A stretch of DNA of 54,057 nucleotides from Thermoplasmata archaeon (lineage in GTDB: Archaea > Thermoplasmatota > Thermoplasmata > Thermoplasmatales > Thermoplasmataceae), in assembly GCA_021817255.1 (NCBI GenBank), contig JAKAVO010000011.1:1-54057 (forward strand), in the 5' to 3' direction. Numbering within the stretch: position 1 is the stretch's first letter; each line of letters begins with the position of its first letter. Made by a program: the position numbers and the translations under genes. The notes below the pieces were generated by a model. It did not search any database. It saw nothing but the letters and a program-made list of their open reading frames with translations, and was not told where the DNA came from. Of this stretch, positions 34,954 through 43,681 are shown piece by piece.

Positions 34954-36471
34954 ATGTTTCCAAAGAACTTTAAATTCGGTTTTTCTGAGGCTGGGTTTCA
35001 ATTCGAAATGGGATTATCAGATGTTGATAAAAACACTGACTGGTATCGGTGGAGCCGCGATCCGGAAAATATAAAAAATCACATAGTGTCAGGCGATAAG
35101 CCTGAAGAGGGCGCCGGATACTGGGACTTGTACAGCAAAGACCATGATCTGGCAGAATATATTGGAATGAATGCTGCAAGGATAGGAATAGAGTGGTCAA
35201 GGATATTTCCACTATCCACTGAGGGAGTTGATGTGGAAGTTGAGGAAGATAATGGTGATCTCCTCAAGGTAAAAATTACAGAAGAAACCTTGAACGAATT
35301 GTATAAGTTATGCGATAAAAAAGCTCTAAACCACTATGCCAGCATTTTCAACGACATAAAGAAACGGGACTGGTACCTGGTCATAAATCTGTTTCACTGG
35401 TCGCTGCCATTATGGATCAACGATCCAGATAAGAGGGACAGGGACAAAGATGACGCAATCGGAAACTGCCTTTCACGTGATTCGGCAATTGAATTTGTCA
35501 AGTATGCTGCTTTCGTCGCATATCATTTCGGGTCTCTTGCAGATAGATTTGCCACAATGAATGAACCCAATGAAGTTTTCAAGACATGCAGCCAGGATAA
35601 GAGGGCAGATTCATATCATATGAGGATGAAGTGGTTTGTGGAAGCCCATGCAAGATCTTATGACGCCATGAAACAGTTTTCAGACAAACAGGTTGGAATT
35701 ATATATGCAAATGGAGATGTGCAGTCGTACAAAAACTTGGATGACAACCTTAAGCACGAAGTTGAGTTCGAACAAAGATATTCATTCTTTGATGCGCTTA
35801 CCAATGGAAATGTCCAGTGGTATGTTGACGCGTGCGAAAGAAACAACCTTTCACATGGCAAATCACAGAGAAGCGATCTTGCCAACAGGATGGACTGGAT
35901 CGGTGTAAATTATTACAGCAGAAATGTGGTATCAAGAACAGAAAATGGTTATGAGAACGTAAAGGGGCTTGGGTATGACACAGGTTGGATCTCATACAGT
36001 GAATCCCTGGATGGAAGGGCAGTAAGCGAAACAGGCTGGGAGATTTATCCTGAAGGAATTTATAACATTCTTATGAGTTACCACAACAGGTATGGGCTTC
36101 CAATGATGATAACCGAAAATGGCATGGCAGATGACAATGATATTTACAGGCCAAGATATCTGGTTTCCCACTTGAAAAATCTTGAAAGGGCAATCAATGA
36201 TGGCGCAAATGTTGAAGGATATTTTCACTGGGCACTTACAGACAACTACGAATGGGGAAGCGGCTTTTCCAAGAAGTTTGGATTAATAAAAGTGGATTTC
36301 AGGACAAAGCGCAGATATTTAAGGCCAAGCGCTCTTGTTTTCAAGGAAATAATAAAGAATTTAGGGATTCCGAAAGAAATGGAATGGCTTGGTGAAGACA
36401 AATTCGCCCCATCCAGTTCCAACATGGGTGAAGTTGCTCAGGAAAATGAAGAAAAAACCGTTTCCACCTGA
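34954..36471 (+). CDS. GH1 beta-glycosidase (LacS-like)
   Basis: 505 residues of a glycoside hydrolase family 1 TIM barrel. The acid/base is E204 (TMNEPNEV) and the nucleophile E388 (MITENGM). The start FPKNFKFGFSEAGFQFEMG and the length match archaeal LacS/beta-galactosidases rather than the shorter bacterial forms. It should release glucose or galactose from beta-linked oligosaccharides in the cytoplasm; no signal peptide. It forms the catabolic part of the TrmB/ABC locus and has its own TATA-like TTTAAAATAG upstream. Confidence 0.93.
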   Translation: MFPKNFKFGFSEAGFQFEMGLSDVDKNTDWYRWSRDPENIKNHIVSGDKPEEGAGYWDLYSKDHDLAEYIGMNAARIGIEWSRIFPLSTEGVDVEVEEDNGDLLKVKITEETLNELYKLCDKKALNHYASIFNDIKKRDWYLVINLFHWSLPLWINDPDKRDRDKDDAIGNCLSRDSAIEFVKYAAFVAYHFGSLADRFATMNEPNEVFKTCSQDKRADSYHMRMKWFVEAHARSYDAMKQFSDKQVGIIYANGDVQSYKNLDDNLKHEVEFEQRYSFFDALTNGNVQWYVDACERNNLSHGKSQRSDLANRMDWIGVNYYSRNVVSRTENGYENVKGLGYDTGWISYSESLDGRAVSETGWEIYPEGIYNILMSYHNRYGLPMMITENGMADDNDIYRPRYLVSHLKNLERAINDGANVEGYFHWALTDNYEWGSGFSKKFGLIKVDFRTKRRYLRPSALVFKEIIKNLGIPKEMEWLGEDKFAPSSSNMGEVAQENEEKTVST

Positions 36472-36555
36472 ACTTTTTAAGAAACACCCTTAACTTATTT
36501 TCAACTTTGAACGGGGGATTTTATTTTTAAAAAAGGGTTCCAATAGCCTGAAGGA

Positions 36556-36846
36556 TTACCCAAATAGGAAGCCAACTCCACCCTGGGCGGCTTCTTCCTC
36601 ATCTTTAATCTTTTTGTAAACTGCTCCTGCATCTTTTTCTGATAATGGCTTCTGGCTGTTTCCCATCAATTCGTCAAGCCTCTTGAAGATTTCTGATTGC
36701 CCTTCGACGACAAGTATTATTTTTCCTTCATAACCCATATTTGCCCCATCTTTCTCTATAATTGTCTGCCTTCCCATTGTATCATCCGAGAGGATCTTTT
36801 CTATAACGCCCCTCTCGTTTTTGTTCAATGCATATACCCTGTACAT
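36556..36846 (-). CDS. Small conserved-looking protein, unknown function
   Basis: 96 residues with an alpha/beta pattern: MYRVYALNKNE, a KIILVVEGQSEIFKRLDELM strand-helix, then a charged helix and the tail GGVGFLFG. No family recognised. A compact ORF with ATG start; the region on the opposite strand is not coding. Confidence 0.55.
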   Translation of the reverse strand: MYRVYALNKNERGVIEKILSDDTMGRQTIIEKDGANMGYEGKIILVVEGQSEIFKRLDELMGNSQKPLSEKDAGAVYKKIKDEEEAAQGGVGFLFG

Positions 36847-36935
36847 ATAACATGGAATGTAAAAATGAGTTTAACTTTTTCCATCGTGTTTGACTGGGGA
36901 AGGCTTATCAATTCAAAAGCAACTATGGAAGATGT

Positions 36936-37466
36936 TCACTCCATATGGCCGCATTTGTTATTATTGCACTTAAATACAGTGATTTCTCCACGGGGATTAT
37001 AAACTGGCTCCATAGTTCCAACCATACATGCCGGGCACCTGAATTTGAATTTCCTGCTTCTGTGGGATAGCAGCACTTCAGAAACGTTTTGGACGGACAG
37101 GTGCCTTGAAAGGTCGGTTATTGTTATTATTCCCACCAGCTCGCCTTCATTCCTGAAAACAGCGCATCTGCTCAAGCCATTTGACGAAAGGAAACTCGCT
37201 ACATCTTTAATGTCGTCATCCGCCATTACTCTGGGAATGGGAGTTCTCATAACAGACTTTACTTTAATTTCTGTGGCAGGCACATTTCTCAGGACAAACC
37301 TGTTGATAATGCTCCTTTCACTTATTATTCCTACATAATGGTTATCCCCATCTGTTACCAGAAGGCCGTATAAGCCATTTTCATACATCATCTTAACTGC
37401 ATCAAAAACAGTAGCATTCTGGTCTATGCTTTTTGGGTTCTTCTGCACAAGGCTTCCGACCTTCAT
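36936..37466 (-). CDS. CBS-domain pair with C-terminal zinc ribbon
   Basis: 176 residues. Two CBS motifs (about 7-60 and 70-128), with DAVKMMYENGLYGLLVTD and VGIITITDLSRHL, form one Bateman module that usually binds adenine nucleotides. A C-terminal zinc ribbon (CPACMVG...CNNNKCGH) suggests contact with nucleic acid or protein. TATA-like TATTTATAAA lies about 28 bases upstream. A regulatory role is likely; the target is unknown. Confidence 0.85.
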   Translation of the reverse strand: MKVGSLVQKNPKSIDQNATVFDAVKMMYENGLYGLLVTDGDNHYVGIISERSIINRFVLRNVPATEIKVKSVMRTPIPRVMADDDIKDVASFLSSNGLSRCAVFRNEGELVGIITITDLSRHLSVQNVSEVLLSHRSRKFKFRCPACMVGTMEPVYNPRGEITVFKCNNNKCGHME

Positions 37467-37533
37467 GCTCTTTTATTAAGTCCGTCTTTATAAATACTTT
37501 GCATAAAACATAGACAAAGATCAGGCATGAACA

Positions 37534-37854
37534 TCAATACCCTTTCAATTTCAGTTCATTAGTTATTGATGAATACAGCTTAACGCTTTTTCTATCCCTG
37601 TCTACAGTTTCCATAAACACCCTGCTGCATCCTATATTCAAGCTTTTTCCATTTTCCAGTGCAACCAGGTTAGGCGGCTTTTCACTGGAAATGGTAACTT
37701 TTACCTTTTCTATCAACTGGCACATATCGTCTCTGCACGGCCCCTTTTCGTTAATTATCCGGATCAGCAGCCAGGAATCCTTAAACTTGGCAGCAGCCGA
37801 TTCAGTTATTGACAATTTGCCTTTTCCAATCCTGATTTCTGTTTTATTTTTCAT
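37534..37854 (-). CDS. Small protein with weak HesB/IscA-like N-terminus
   Basis: 106 residues. The start GKLSITESAAAKFKDSW resembles A-type iron-sulfur carriers, but the family's C-terminal CxC pair is not present. Instead there is CRDDMCQ near residue 40 and a lone cysteine in NIGCSRVF. A metal-binding role is possible. It lies 49 bases downstream of the TRASH-domain regulator on the same strand, so it may be part of the metal-response operon. Confidence 0.5.
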   Translation of the reverse strand: MKNKTEIRIGKGKLSITESAAAKFKDSWLLIRIINEKGPCRDDMCQLIEKVKVTISSEKPPNLVALENGKSLNIGCSRVFMETVDRDRKSVKLYSSITNELKLKGY

Positions 37855-37903
37855 GTCAAATTCTCTTCCATAGTTTTCAGTTGCATAACCAATTCAATTT
37901 CAT

Positions 37904-38419
37904 TCAGTTTCTAACATCTCTCCTTCTCAGGTCTCCTTCACAGTTTGTGCAACAGGCATACATAGTTTTTCCATTTAGCTGAAATACTACTGAGGGTTTC
38001 TCCATTTTCTTTCCGCAATAGTCGCACTGAATATTCATGATCCTGCCATACGAGTTAGTAATTTTTCTGGCTAGTGCGAACTTTAAATCCAGAACATTTA
38101 CCCCGGAAAGCCCTGGGAGGGTTTCGTAATAAATTACAGCAATAAATGAGCCATCCAGCAATTCGAAATGCTCAATAATTGCATCTTCTGGCATGCCATC
38201 AAGGGATAGAAGATGCAGAATTGCAAGATCCTTCTCATCTTCTTTTGTGAAAACTGTGAAATTGCTTATTTTGCCTGAATCGATTAAATTTGTGAGCGTT
38301 TTGCTGGCAGTGATTCTGCTTATGCCGAGTTCCTCTGCAAGGTCAAGAATACTGGCCCTTGAATTTCGCCTGAGAATATTTACCATTCTCTGTTCAATCT
38401 CATGGGAATCTTTATTCAT
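37904..38419 (-). CDS. CopT-like metal-responsive regulator (Lrp/AsnC HTH + TRASH)
   Basis: 171 residues. The N-terminal winged HTH (SILDLAEELGISRITASKTLTNL) is AsnC-like. A central alpha/beta part and a C-terminal TRASH domain (CDYCGKK, then YACCTNCEGDLRRR) complete it. This layout matches the copper-sensing CopT/CopR regulators described in Sulfolobus. The divergent CopM-like and CopA genes support copper or silver as the signal. A palindrome lies in the shared promoter. Confidence 0.85.
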   Translation of the reverse strand: MNKDSHEIEQRMVNILRRNSRASILDLAEELGISRITASKTLTNLIDSGKISNFTVFTKEDEKDLAILHLLSLDGMPEDAIIEHFELLDGSFIAVIYYETLPGLSGVNVLDLKFALARKITNSYGRIMNIQCDYCGKKMEKPSVVFQLNGKTMYACCTNCEGDLRRRDVRN

Positions 38420-38424
38420 AATGT

Positions 38425-38442
38425 ATAATTAGTACCAATTAT
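38425..38442. promoter_or_regulatory. Palindrome in the copT-copMA divergent promoter
   Basis: ATAATTAGTACCAATTAT is an 18-base inverted repeat with one mismatched pair. It lies just before the copT start (38419), between that start and the likely minus-strand TATA (TTAAATAAT, ~38445), and about 50 bases before copM. It is the best operator candidate for the TRASH-domain regulator. Confidence 0.55.
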
Positions 38443-38493
38443 TTAATCATTATGTAAAGGATACTCTTTTATCTTTTAAGGGAATACGCATTT

Positions 38494-38634
38494 ATGCCAG
38501 TAGATGTAATGTGTGGAATGAAAGTGAAGGAAGATACGAAGTTTGTCAGTGAATTCCAGGGCAAGAAATTCTATTTCTGCTGTGAAAGCTGCAAGAAGGA
38601 ATTTGACAAGAATCCATTAAAAAACAGCAGATAA
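38494..38634 (+). CDS. CopM-like YHS/TRASH mini-protein
   Basis: A 46-residue protein made only of a YHS/TRASH-type module: MPVDVMCGMKV, then GKKFYFCCESCKKEF. Three to four cysteines can hold a soft metal. In Sulfolobus a similar short protein, CopM, is encoded between copT and copA and is thought to be a copper chaperone. It is 10 bases ahead of copA, whose own N-terminus repeats the same module. Confidence 0.78.
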   Translation: MPVDVMCGMKVKEDTKFVSEFQGKKFYFCCESCKKEFDKNPLKNSR

Positions 38635-38644
38635 GCGATTCTAA

Positions 38645-40717
38645 ATGCCAACGGATCCAGTATGCGGCATGTTTGTTTCTGATGACAGCCAACTGTATGC
38701 AGATCTGGAAGACAGGAGATATTATTTCTGCTCAAAATCATGTATGGAACAGTTCAGGTCCCCGGAAGCTGAACTGGGAAGATTAAAGCGTAAGCTCATA
38801 GTAGGATGGATATTTTCAACAGCCATTATATCAATAACATACCTATCAGGGCATTTTAATTATAAGGATTACCTCCTTCTGATCCTTGCAGTTCCAGTGC
38901 AGTTTTATTCAGGGCTGAACTTTTACGCCGGCGCGTTTGAATCACTTAAGAACAGAAGCAGCAACATGGATCTGTTAATAGCAATTGGAACCCTCACAGC
39001 ATTCTTTTTCTCATTGTTTGTCACGGTTCTTCCATATGCAATTAAGGGCGCTTCAGTTTATTATGATGCATCATCTTTCATAATAACACTTATCCTCACC
39101 GGCACGTTTATTGAAAACATCTCAAAAAACAAAGCCAACGGGTCAGCTATAAAGCTTCTCGAAATGATGCCAGATAAAGTGCGGGTTATTGAAAATAATA
39201 ATGAGATAGAGAAAGCTAGAAATGAGGTTCAGATTGGGGAAACTGTCCTTGTTAAACCTGGAGAAATAATACCGGTGGATGGTGTGGTTGGCTCAGGGCA
39301 GTCAGAAATTGATCAAAGCCTGATCACCGGCGAACAGGTTCCCGTGTTTGTTTCAACTGAAAGCAAAGTATGCTCTGGTTCAAAGAACCTCAATGGGGCA
39401 CTTTACATTAAAGTCCTTCAGAGCTCGTCAGACAGTATGGTAAACAGGATATATGATCTGATCCGGAGCGCCATCTCAGGCAGGGTAAAAATTCAGAGGG
39501 TTGCGGATGCCTTTGCAGCAGTATTTGTCCCGGTGGTCCTTGTTATTGCCACTATCTCCGGCATCTTCTGGTATTTCTACCTCTCCAGCATTTCAAATCC
39601 CCTGAGCCTTGAAATAGCTGTGCTTGCTTTTGTTTCAGTGGTTGTAATCGCCTGTCCGTGTGCAATAGGGCTGGCCGGGCCAATCACCCTTCTCATTTCA
39701 TCAAATATATCTTCCCGAAATGGCATCCTGATTAAGAATTCAGGTGCGATCGAAAGATTGTCAAAGGCAACCATAGTCCTTTTTGACAAGACTGGTACAT
39801 TAACAGAAAGAGACCCGGAGGTTCTTGATATAAAAGCAGAAGAACCCTATGATCCGGATAAATTAATCTCCATTGCTGCTTCAATTGAACGGTACTCCAC
39901 ACACCCTATAGGCCGGGCGGTGTTTTTGCAAGCCATGAAGAAAGGCATTTCACTGGTGGTTGCCAAAGATTTCAGGGAAATTCCCGGATTTGGCGTTGAA
40001 GGGATAATTGATGGCGCAAAAATAGAATTAAAAAGGGGCCTTAATCCAGGGAGCCCCTCAGTTACAGTATATAGCAACGGAGAAAACATTGGGCAGATTG
40101 CCCTTTCATACAATATTCGAAAAAGTGCTAAAGAGGCAGTTTCAAGCCTCAAGAATATTGGGCTTAAGGTTGGGATGCTATCAGGAGACTCAAGGCAGGA
40201 AACGGAAAGGGTTGGAAACCTAATGGAAATAGAAACAATCCATTCTGAGCTGAAGCCTGAGGAAAAGTCGAAGGTTATAATGGAATACCAGGAAAAAGGG
40301 GAATACGTTGTTTTTGCAGGAGACGGAATAAACGATTCCATTGCGCTTGAAACTGCCGATGCAGGTTTTGCAATGTCTTCAGGAAGCGATATTGCAAAGG
40401 ACACTGGGGATATTTTATTGCTTAACGATGATCTTGGAAACGTGCCTGCATCCATAATAATATCCCGGAATACTGTGTCGAAGGTTAAGCAGAATATAGG
40501 ATGGGCCATTGGATACAATGCAATCCTGATACCTGTCGCTGCCGGCTTGCTGGTGCCAGTTTTCGGGCTTTCAGTTTATTCATTCCTTCCCATCTTGGGG
40601 GCACTTGCAATGGGCTTGAGTTCAACCTCTGTTGTGATGAATTCGCTCCTTCTTAAGAAAAAGATTGGAAAGGATATGGATAAGCATTTGCACATGGCTG
40701 GCTCAAATAAAAAATGA
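38645..40717 (+). CDS. copA: Copper-exporting P1B-type ATPase
   Basis: 690 residues. An N-terminal YHS module (DPVCGM...YYFCSKSCMEQF) replaces the usual HMA domain. Eight membrane helices follow, with the metal-transport CPC motif at C337-P338-C339, TGEQVPV actuator loop, phosphorylation site D381 in DKTGT, the HP dipeptide in STHPIGRAV and GDGINDS hinge. It pumps Cu(I) (or Ag) out of the cell using ATP. Co-transcribed with the CopM-like gene. Confidence 0.92.
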   Translation: MPTDPVCGMFVSDDSQLYADLEDRRYYFCSKSCMEQFRSPEAELGRLKRKLIVGWIFSTAIISITYLSGHFNYKDYLLLILAVPVQFYSGLNFYAGAFESLKNRSSNMDLLIAIGTLTAFFFSLFVTVLPYAIKGASVYYDASSFIITLILTGTFIENISKNKANGSAIKLLEMMPDKVRVIENNNEIEKARNEVQIGETVLVKPGEIIPVDGVVGSGQSEIDQSLITGEQVPVFVSTESKVCSGSKNLNGALYIKVLQSSSDSMVNRIYDLIRSAISGRVKIQRVADAFAAVFVPVVLVIATISGIFWYFYLSSISNPLSLEIAVLAFVSVVVIACPCAIGLAGPITLLISSNISSRNGILIKNSGAIERLSKATIVLFDKTGTLTERDPEVLDIKAEEPYDPDKLISIAASIERYSTHPIGRAVFLQAMKKGISLVVAKDFREIPGFGVEGIIDGAKIELKRGLNPGSPSVTVYSNGENIGQIALSYNIRKSAKEAVSSLKNIGLKVGMLSGDSRQETERVGNLMEIETIHSELKPEEKSKVIMEYQEKGEYVVFAGDGINDSIALETADAGFAMSSGSDIAKDTGDILLLNDDLGNVPASIIISRNTVSKVKQNIGWAIGYNAILIPVAAGLLVPVFGLSVYSFLPILGALAMGLSSTSVVMNSLLLKKKIGKDMDKHLHMAGSNKK

Positions 40718-40886
40718 CTTGCACACCCGGAAGAAGATAAAACTTCCAGCTATAACATCACAACTTCTCAATAGCTATGGGCATGGCCGGGAACAGGTTA
40801 TTTTTACAATGCTCCATGCGTGAATTTATTGCTTATTTTGAAAAAAAATTAAAAAAAATTATTCAGTGGCAGTTGCCACAGGTTGC

Positions 40887-42380
40887 TTAGGCGTATTCTG
40901 GCGCTTCTGCTTCCTTCTGTGAATAAGGCTGTGCCCTCTCTGCCTGTTCATTGCCAACTGATCTCTTTCCAAGAATTTCCTTTGCAAATATTACCAGGAA
41001 AGCTGACATTATGAATGAAATTCCGCCAATCAGGAAAGCATAGAAATAAGCAGTATTGGTGGGGAATGAAAATGTGACATTGCTGCTCACCACGCTTGTA
41101 ACGACAAATGCGGATAGCACCGCTCCTGCAATTGGTGCACCAACACTGCTTCCCAGATACCTGAAAGTGCTGTTCATCGATGTTGCCAGGCCCATATTCT
41201 TAGCTTCAACAGAAAGGACTAACAGGTTGATCAGTGAAGCATTCATCATCGACATTCCGGATCCTATTATGAATTCGTCAACCAGAGTCAGATCATACCC
41301 TGGAGCCATTGCAAGCAAGAAGAATCCTATGCTTGCAATTATAGCCCCCAAAATAGCGAGCGGTTTGATTCCTATCCTTGAAATTACTTTTCCTGTAATT
41401 ATGGAGAATATAATCATACCAACTGCAAATGCAACCATTGACAGGCCTGTATCAAGAATTGACAAGCCGAACCCATAAGGTGCAGGAGTTTCAAATTTGT
41501 ATGAGAGTGACTGCATAGACAGGTACATCCCAAGCCCTGCGATCGTAAGCGTAACATTGGTAACCAGGACATTTCTGTTCGAGAGAAGCTTAAGATCGAA
41601 TATTGCCTCTCCGCCTTTCCTGTGGTATCTCGATTCGTAAATGAACATGGGTATGAAAAGCAAAATTCCCACAAATGCCATTCCGATGGTAAGTGATGAT
41701 GTCCAGCCCCATTGTGATCCTTCGGAAAGTGCAAGGACGATAAGTGTTAAAGGTGATGCAAGCGCTATTGCACCTATATAGTCAACCTTCACTTCAGGCC
41801 TCCTGTATCTTGACTCCTTTACCCTGGTTATTGTAAGTATTGCCAGAATTATAATAAATGGTATCGCTGAGTGGTAAGTCCACCTCCATCCATAGGTATT
41901 TGATATCAGGGAACCTAGCGGCAGGCTAATAGCAAACCCTGCACCGAACATTCCACTTATGAGCGCCTGTGCCTTCGGAACCATATCTTTCGGGAACTCC
42001 TCCCTTATCAGCGACATGCCCAAAGGCATGACAGTCAACCCTACTCCCTGGATGGCTCTCGAAATGACCATGAAGGTAAAATTTGGCGAGAATCCTGTAA
42101 GTGATACTGCAGCTGCATATATGAGCATCACCACGCCCATCATTTTCTTCTTTCCATATATGTCTCCCAATTTCCCTACAATTGGGCTCAAAGCCACACC
42201 TGCTATAAGATAGGTTGAGAGGACAAGGCTGACCTGCCCAACTGTCACTCCAAAACCCTCAGCAATTGACGGCAACGATGGCGTCAACATACCTTCTACA
42301 TACATAACTGCAACAATTATCATTGCAAGCAAAATCATTACAAAATTTGCATATTTTTTATCGTACTGGATATCTTCCAT
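40887..42380 (-). CDS. MFS multidrug exporter (DHA2/EmrB type)
   Basis: 497 residues with about 14 membrane helices, the DHA2 number. GKLGDIYGKKKMMG is the motif-A loop, and the helix-5 region has PLGMSLIREEFPKD and GMFGAGFAISLPLGSLI like motif C. The C-terminal tail is hydrophilic. Likely proton-driven export of toxic compounds. Its ATG lies 23 bases inside the end of the MarR gene, so expression is tied to that repressor. Confidence 0.88.
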   Translation of the reverse strand: MEDIQYDKKYANFVMILLAMIIVAVMYVEGMLTPSLPSIAEGFGVTVGQVSLVLSTYLIAGVALSPIVGKLGDIYGKKKMMGVVMLIYAAAVSLTGFSPNFTFMVISRAIQGVGLTVMPLGMSLIREEFPKDMVPKAQALISGMFGAGFAISLPLGSLISNTYGWRWTYHSAIPFIIILAILTITRVKESRYRRPEVKVDYIGAIALASPLTLIVLALSEGSQWGWTSSLTIGMAFVGILLFIPMFIYESRYHRKGGEAIFDLKLLSNRNVLVTNVTLTIAGLGMYLSMQSLSYKFETPAPYGFGLSILDTGLSMVAFAVGMIIFSIITGKVISRIGIKPLAILGAIIASIGFFLLAMAPGYDLTLVDEFIIGSGMSMMNASLINLLVLSVEAKNMGLATSMNSTFRYLGSSVGAPIAGAVLSAFVVTSVVSSNVTFSFPTNTAYFYAFLIGGISFIMSAFLVIFAKEILGKRSVGNEQAERAQPYSQKEAEAPEYA

Positions 42381-42816
42381 TCTTTTCTGTCCTCTTTCTT
42401 TTTTCGTGAATACTTTTGGATAACTTCCTCATAACCAGCAGAAAGTTTTCCATGCTTTTTGGATCCGATTCCGCCAAAGCTCTCAGCGTCATTACCTTCA
42501 CATTGTAGATTCTTTCCTGCACTTCCCTGCCCTTTGGAGACAGCCTTATGTATACAACCCTTCTGTCTTCCTTTCCATATTCTCTCTCTATAAGATTTTT
42601 AAGCTCCAAGTTGTCAATAATGCGGGAAATTGATGGTTTGGTTACATTCAGCCTGATTGCTAATTCTGAGGATTTCATTGGTCCCGTACTTGACAGTGTG
42701 GAAAGAACGAAGAAACCGGAGAGCGAAATATTTTCCAGTTTCATTATTTCTTCTCTGTAAAGCATGAGTTCATAGGTCATCTCTTCAAAAACCTTTTCAA
42801 TTTCTCCTACATCCAC
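42358..42816 (-). CDS. MarR-family transcriptional regulator
   Basis: 152 residues with a MarR winged helix: MKSSELAIRLNVTKPSISRIIDNLELKNLIEREYGKEDRRVVYIRLSPKG. GTG start about 25-30 bases after a TGATAAATAG TATA-like box on the minus strand. MarR proteins usually repress the adjacent exporter and are released by phenolic ligands. AT-rich repeats just upstream could be its site. Confidence 0.88.
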   Translation of the reverse strand: MDVGEIEKVFEEMTYELMLYREEIMKLENISLSGFFVLSTLSSTGPMKSSELAIRLNVTKPSISRIIDNLELKNLIEREYGKEDRRVVYIRLSPKGREVQERIYNVKVMTLRALAESDPKSMENFLLVMRKLSKSIHEKRKRTEKNGRYPVR

Positions 42817-42987
42817 TTGGGGATATCACGAGTAACTATTTATCAATTAGCTTAAGTTAACTATTTTTTAGTATATTAAATACGTATGTTAAATATTTAG
42901 GCATAAAGAGTTTCGTGATTTGTTAAACAAAGGCTGGAAGGGCATGGTGAATAACAAATGTGCGAAAAATTGAGGATCCGGCAAACG

Positions 42988-42996
42988 TTATATATG
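42988..42996 (+). promoter_or_regulatory. TATA box of the O-methyltransferase gene
   Basis: TTATATATG is centred about 24 bases before the ATG at 43016. Confidence 0.5.
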
Positions 42997-43015
42997 TATC
43001 TTCTGATTCTAAAAG

Positions 43016-43681
43016 ATGAAGAGTGAAGCCATCTGGAAAGATGTAGAAGAATATATAAATAGAAAAGTTGTGAAGCAATCTGCGTTCCAGTCTGAAGTGC
43101 TAGATATCAGTGAAAAAGAAGGGTTACCACCAATTAATGTGCAGCCACCTGAAGGGAAGCTGTTTTCCATTATAGCTCGCTCAATAAATGCAAAAAGAGC
43201 CCTGGAAATAGGTGTCCTGGGAGGGTTCAGCGGCTTATGGATTCTTTCAGGCATGGAAAATGGGACGCTCATAGGTTTGGAAAAATCTGAAAAACATGCT
43301 AGAATAGCTAAAGAAAATTTTGTAAAGGCCGGTTATGGAAACAATGCCACTATCATGGTTGGGGACGCACTAAGTTCGTTAAATCACCTGATAGAAGATA
43401 AGGCAGAACCATTTGACATTATCCTTATAGACGCAGATAAACCGCCTTACCTTGAGTATTTCAAGAAGAGCATTGCACTTTCCCACTCAGGGACTATAAT
43501 TTTCGTAGACAACATGGTCTGGAATGGAGATATTGCCAACAGGAATGATAAAAGTGAAAGCAGCCAGGGAATAAGAAAGTTATATGACCAACTGGAACTT
43601 GATGAAAGGGTTGTTGGAACAGTAATTCAAACCGTTGGAACCAAAGGGTATGATGGGTTTGCAGTTCTAAGGGTCTCATAA
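43016..43681 (+). CDS. O-methyltransferase, family 3 (COMT-like)
   Basis: 221 residues. SAM-binding motif I is ALEIGVLGGFSGLWI; then GLEKSEKHARIAKEN, the metal-ligand aspartates in DIILIDADK and DNMVWNGD. This is the cation-dependent catechol/caffeoyl-CoA OMT family. It probably methylates a small hydroxylated compound; the substrate is unknown. It is divergent from the MarR-exporter pair. Confidence 0.87.
   Translation: MKSEAIWKDVEEYINRKVVKQSAFQSEVLDISEKEGLPPINVQPPEGKLFSIIARSINAKRALEIGVLGGFSGLWILSGMENGTLIGLEKSEKHARIAKENFVKAGYGNNATIMVGDALSSLNHLIEDKAEPFDIILIDADKPPYLEYFKKSIALSHSGTIIFVDNMVWNGDIANRNDKSESSQGIRKLYDQLELDERVVGTVIQTVGTKGYDGFAVLRVS

Noticed and set aside
39847-40518. A 223-codon minus-strand open frame opposite copA
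   Set aside because: Shadow of the CopA nucleotide-binding domain; no independent promoter or family.
42841-42900. MarR operator in the AT-rich stretch (CTTAAG, GTTAAC, ATACGTAT cores)
   Set aside because: Several overlapping short palindromes, none long enough to stand out from the AT-rich background.
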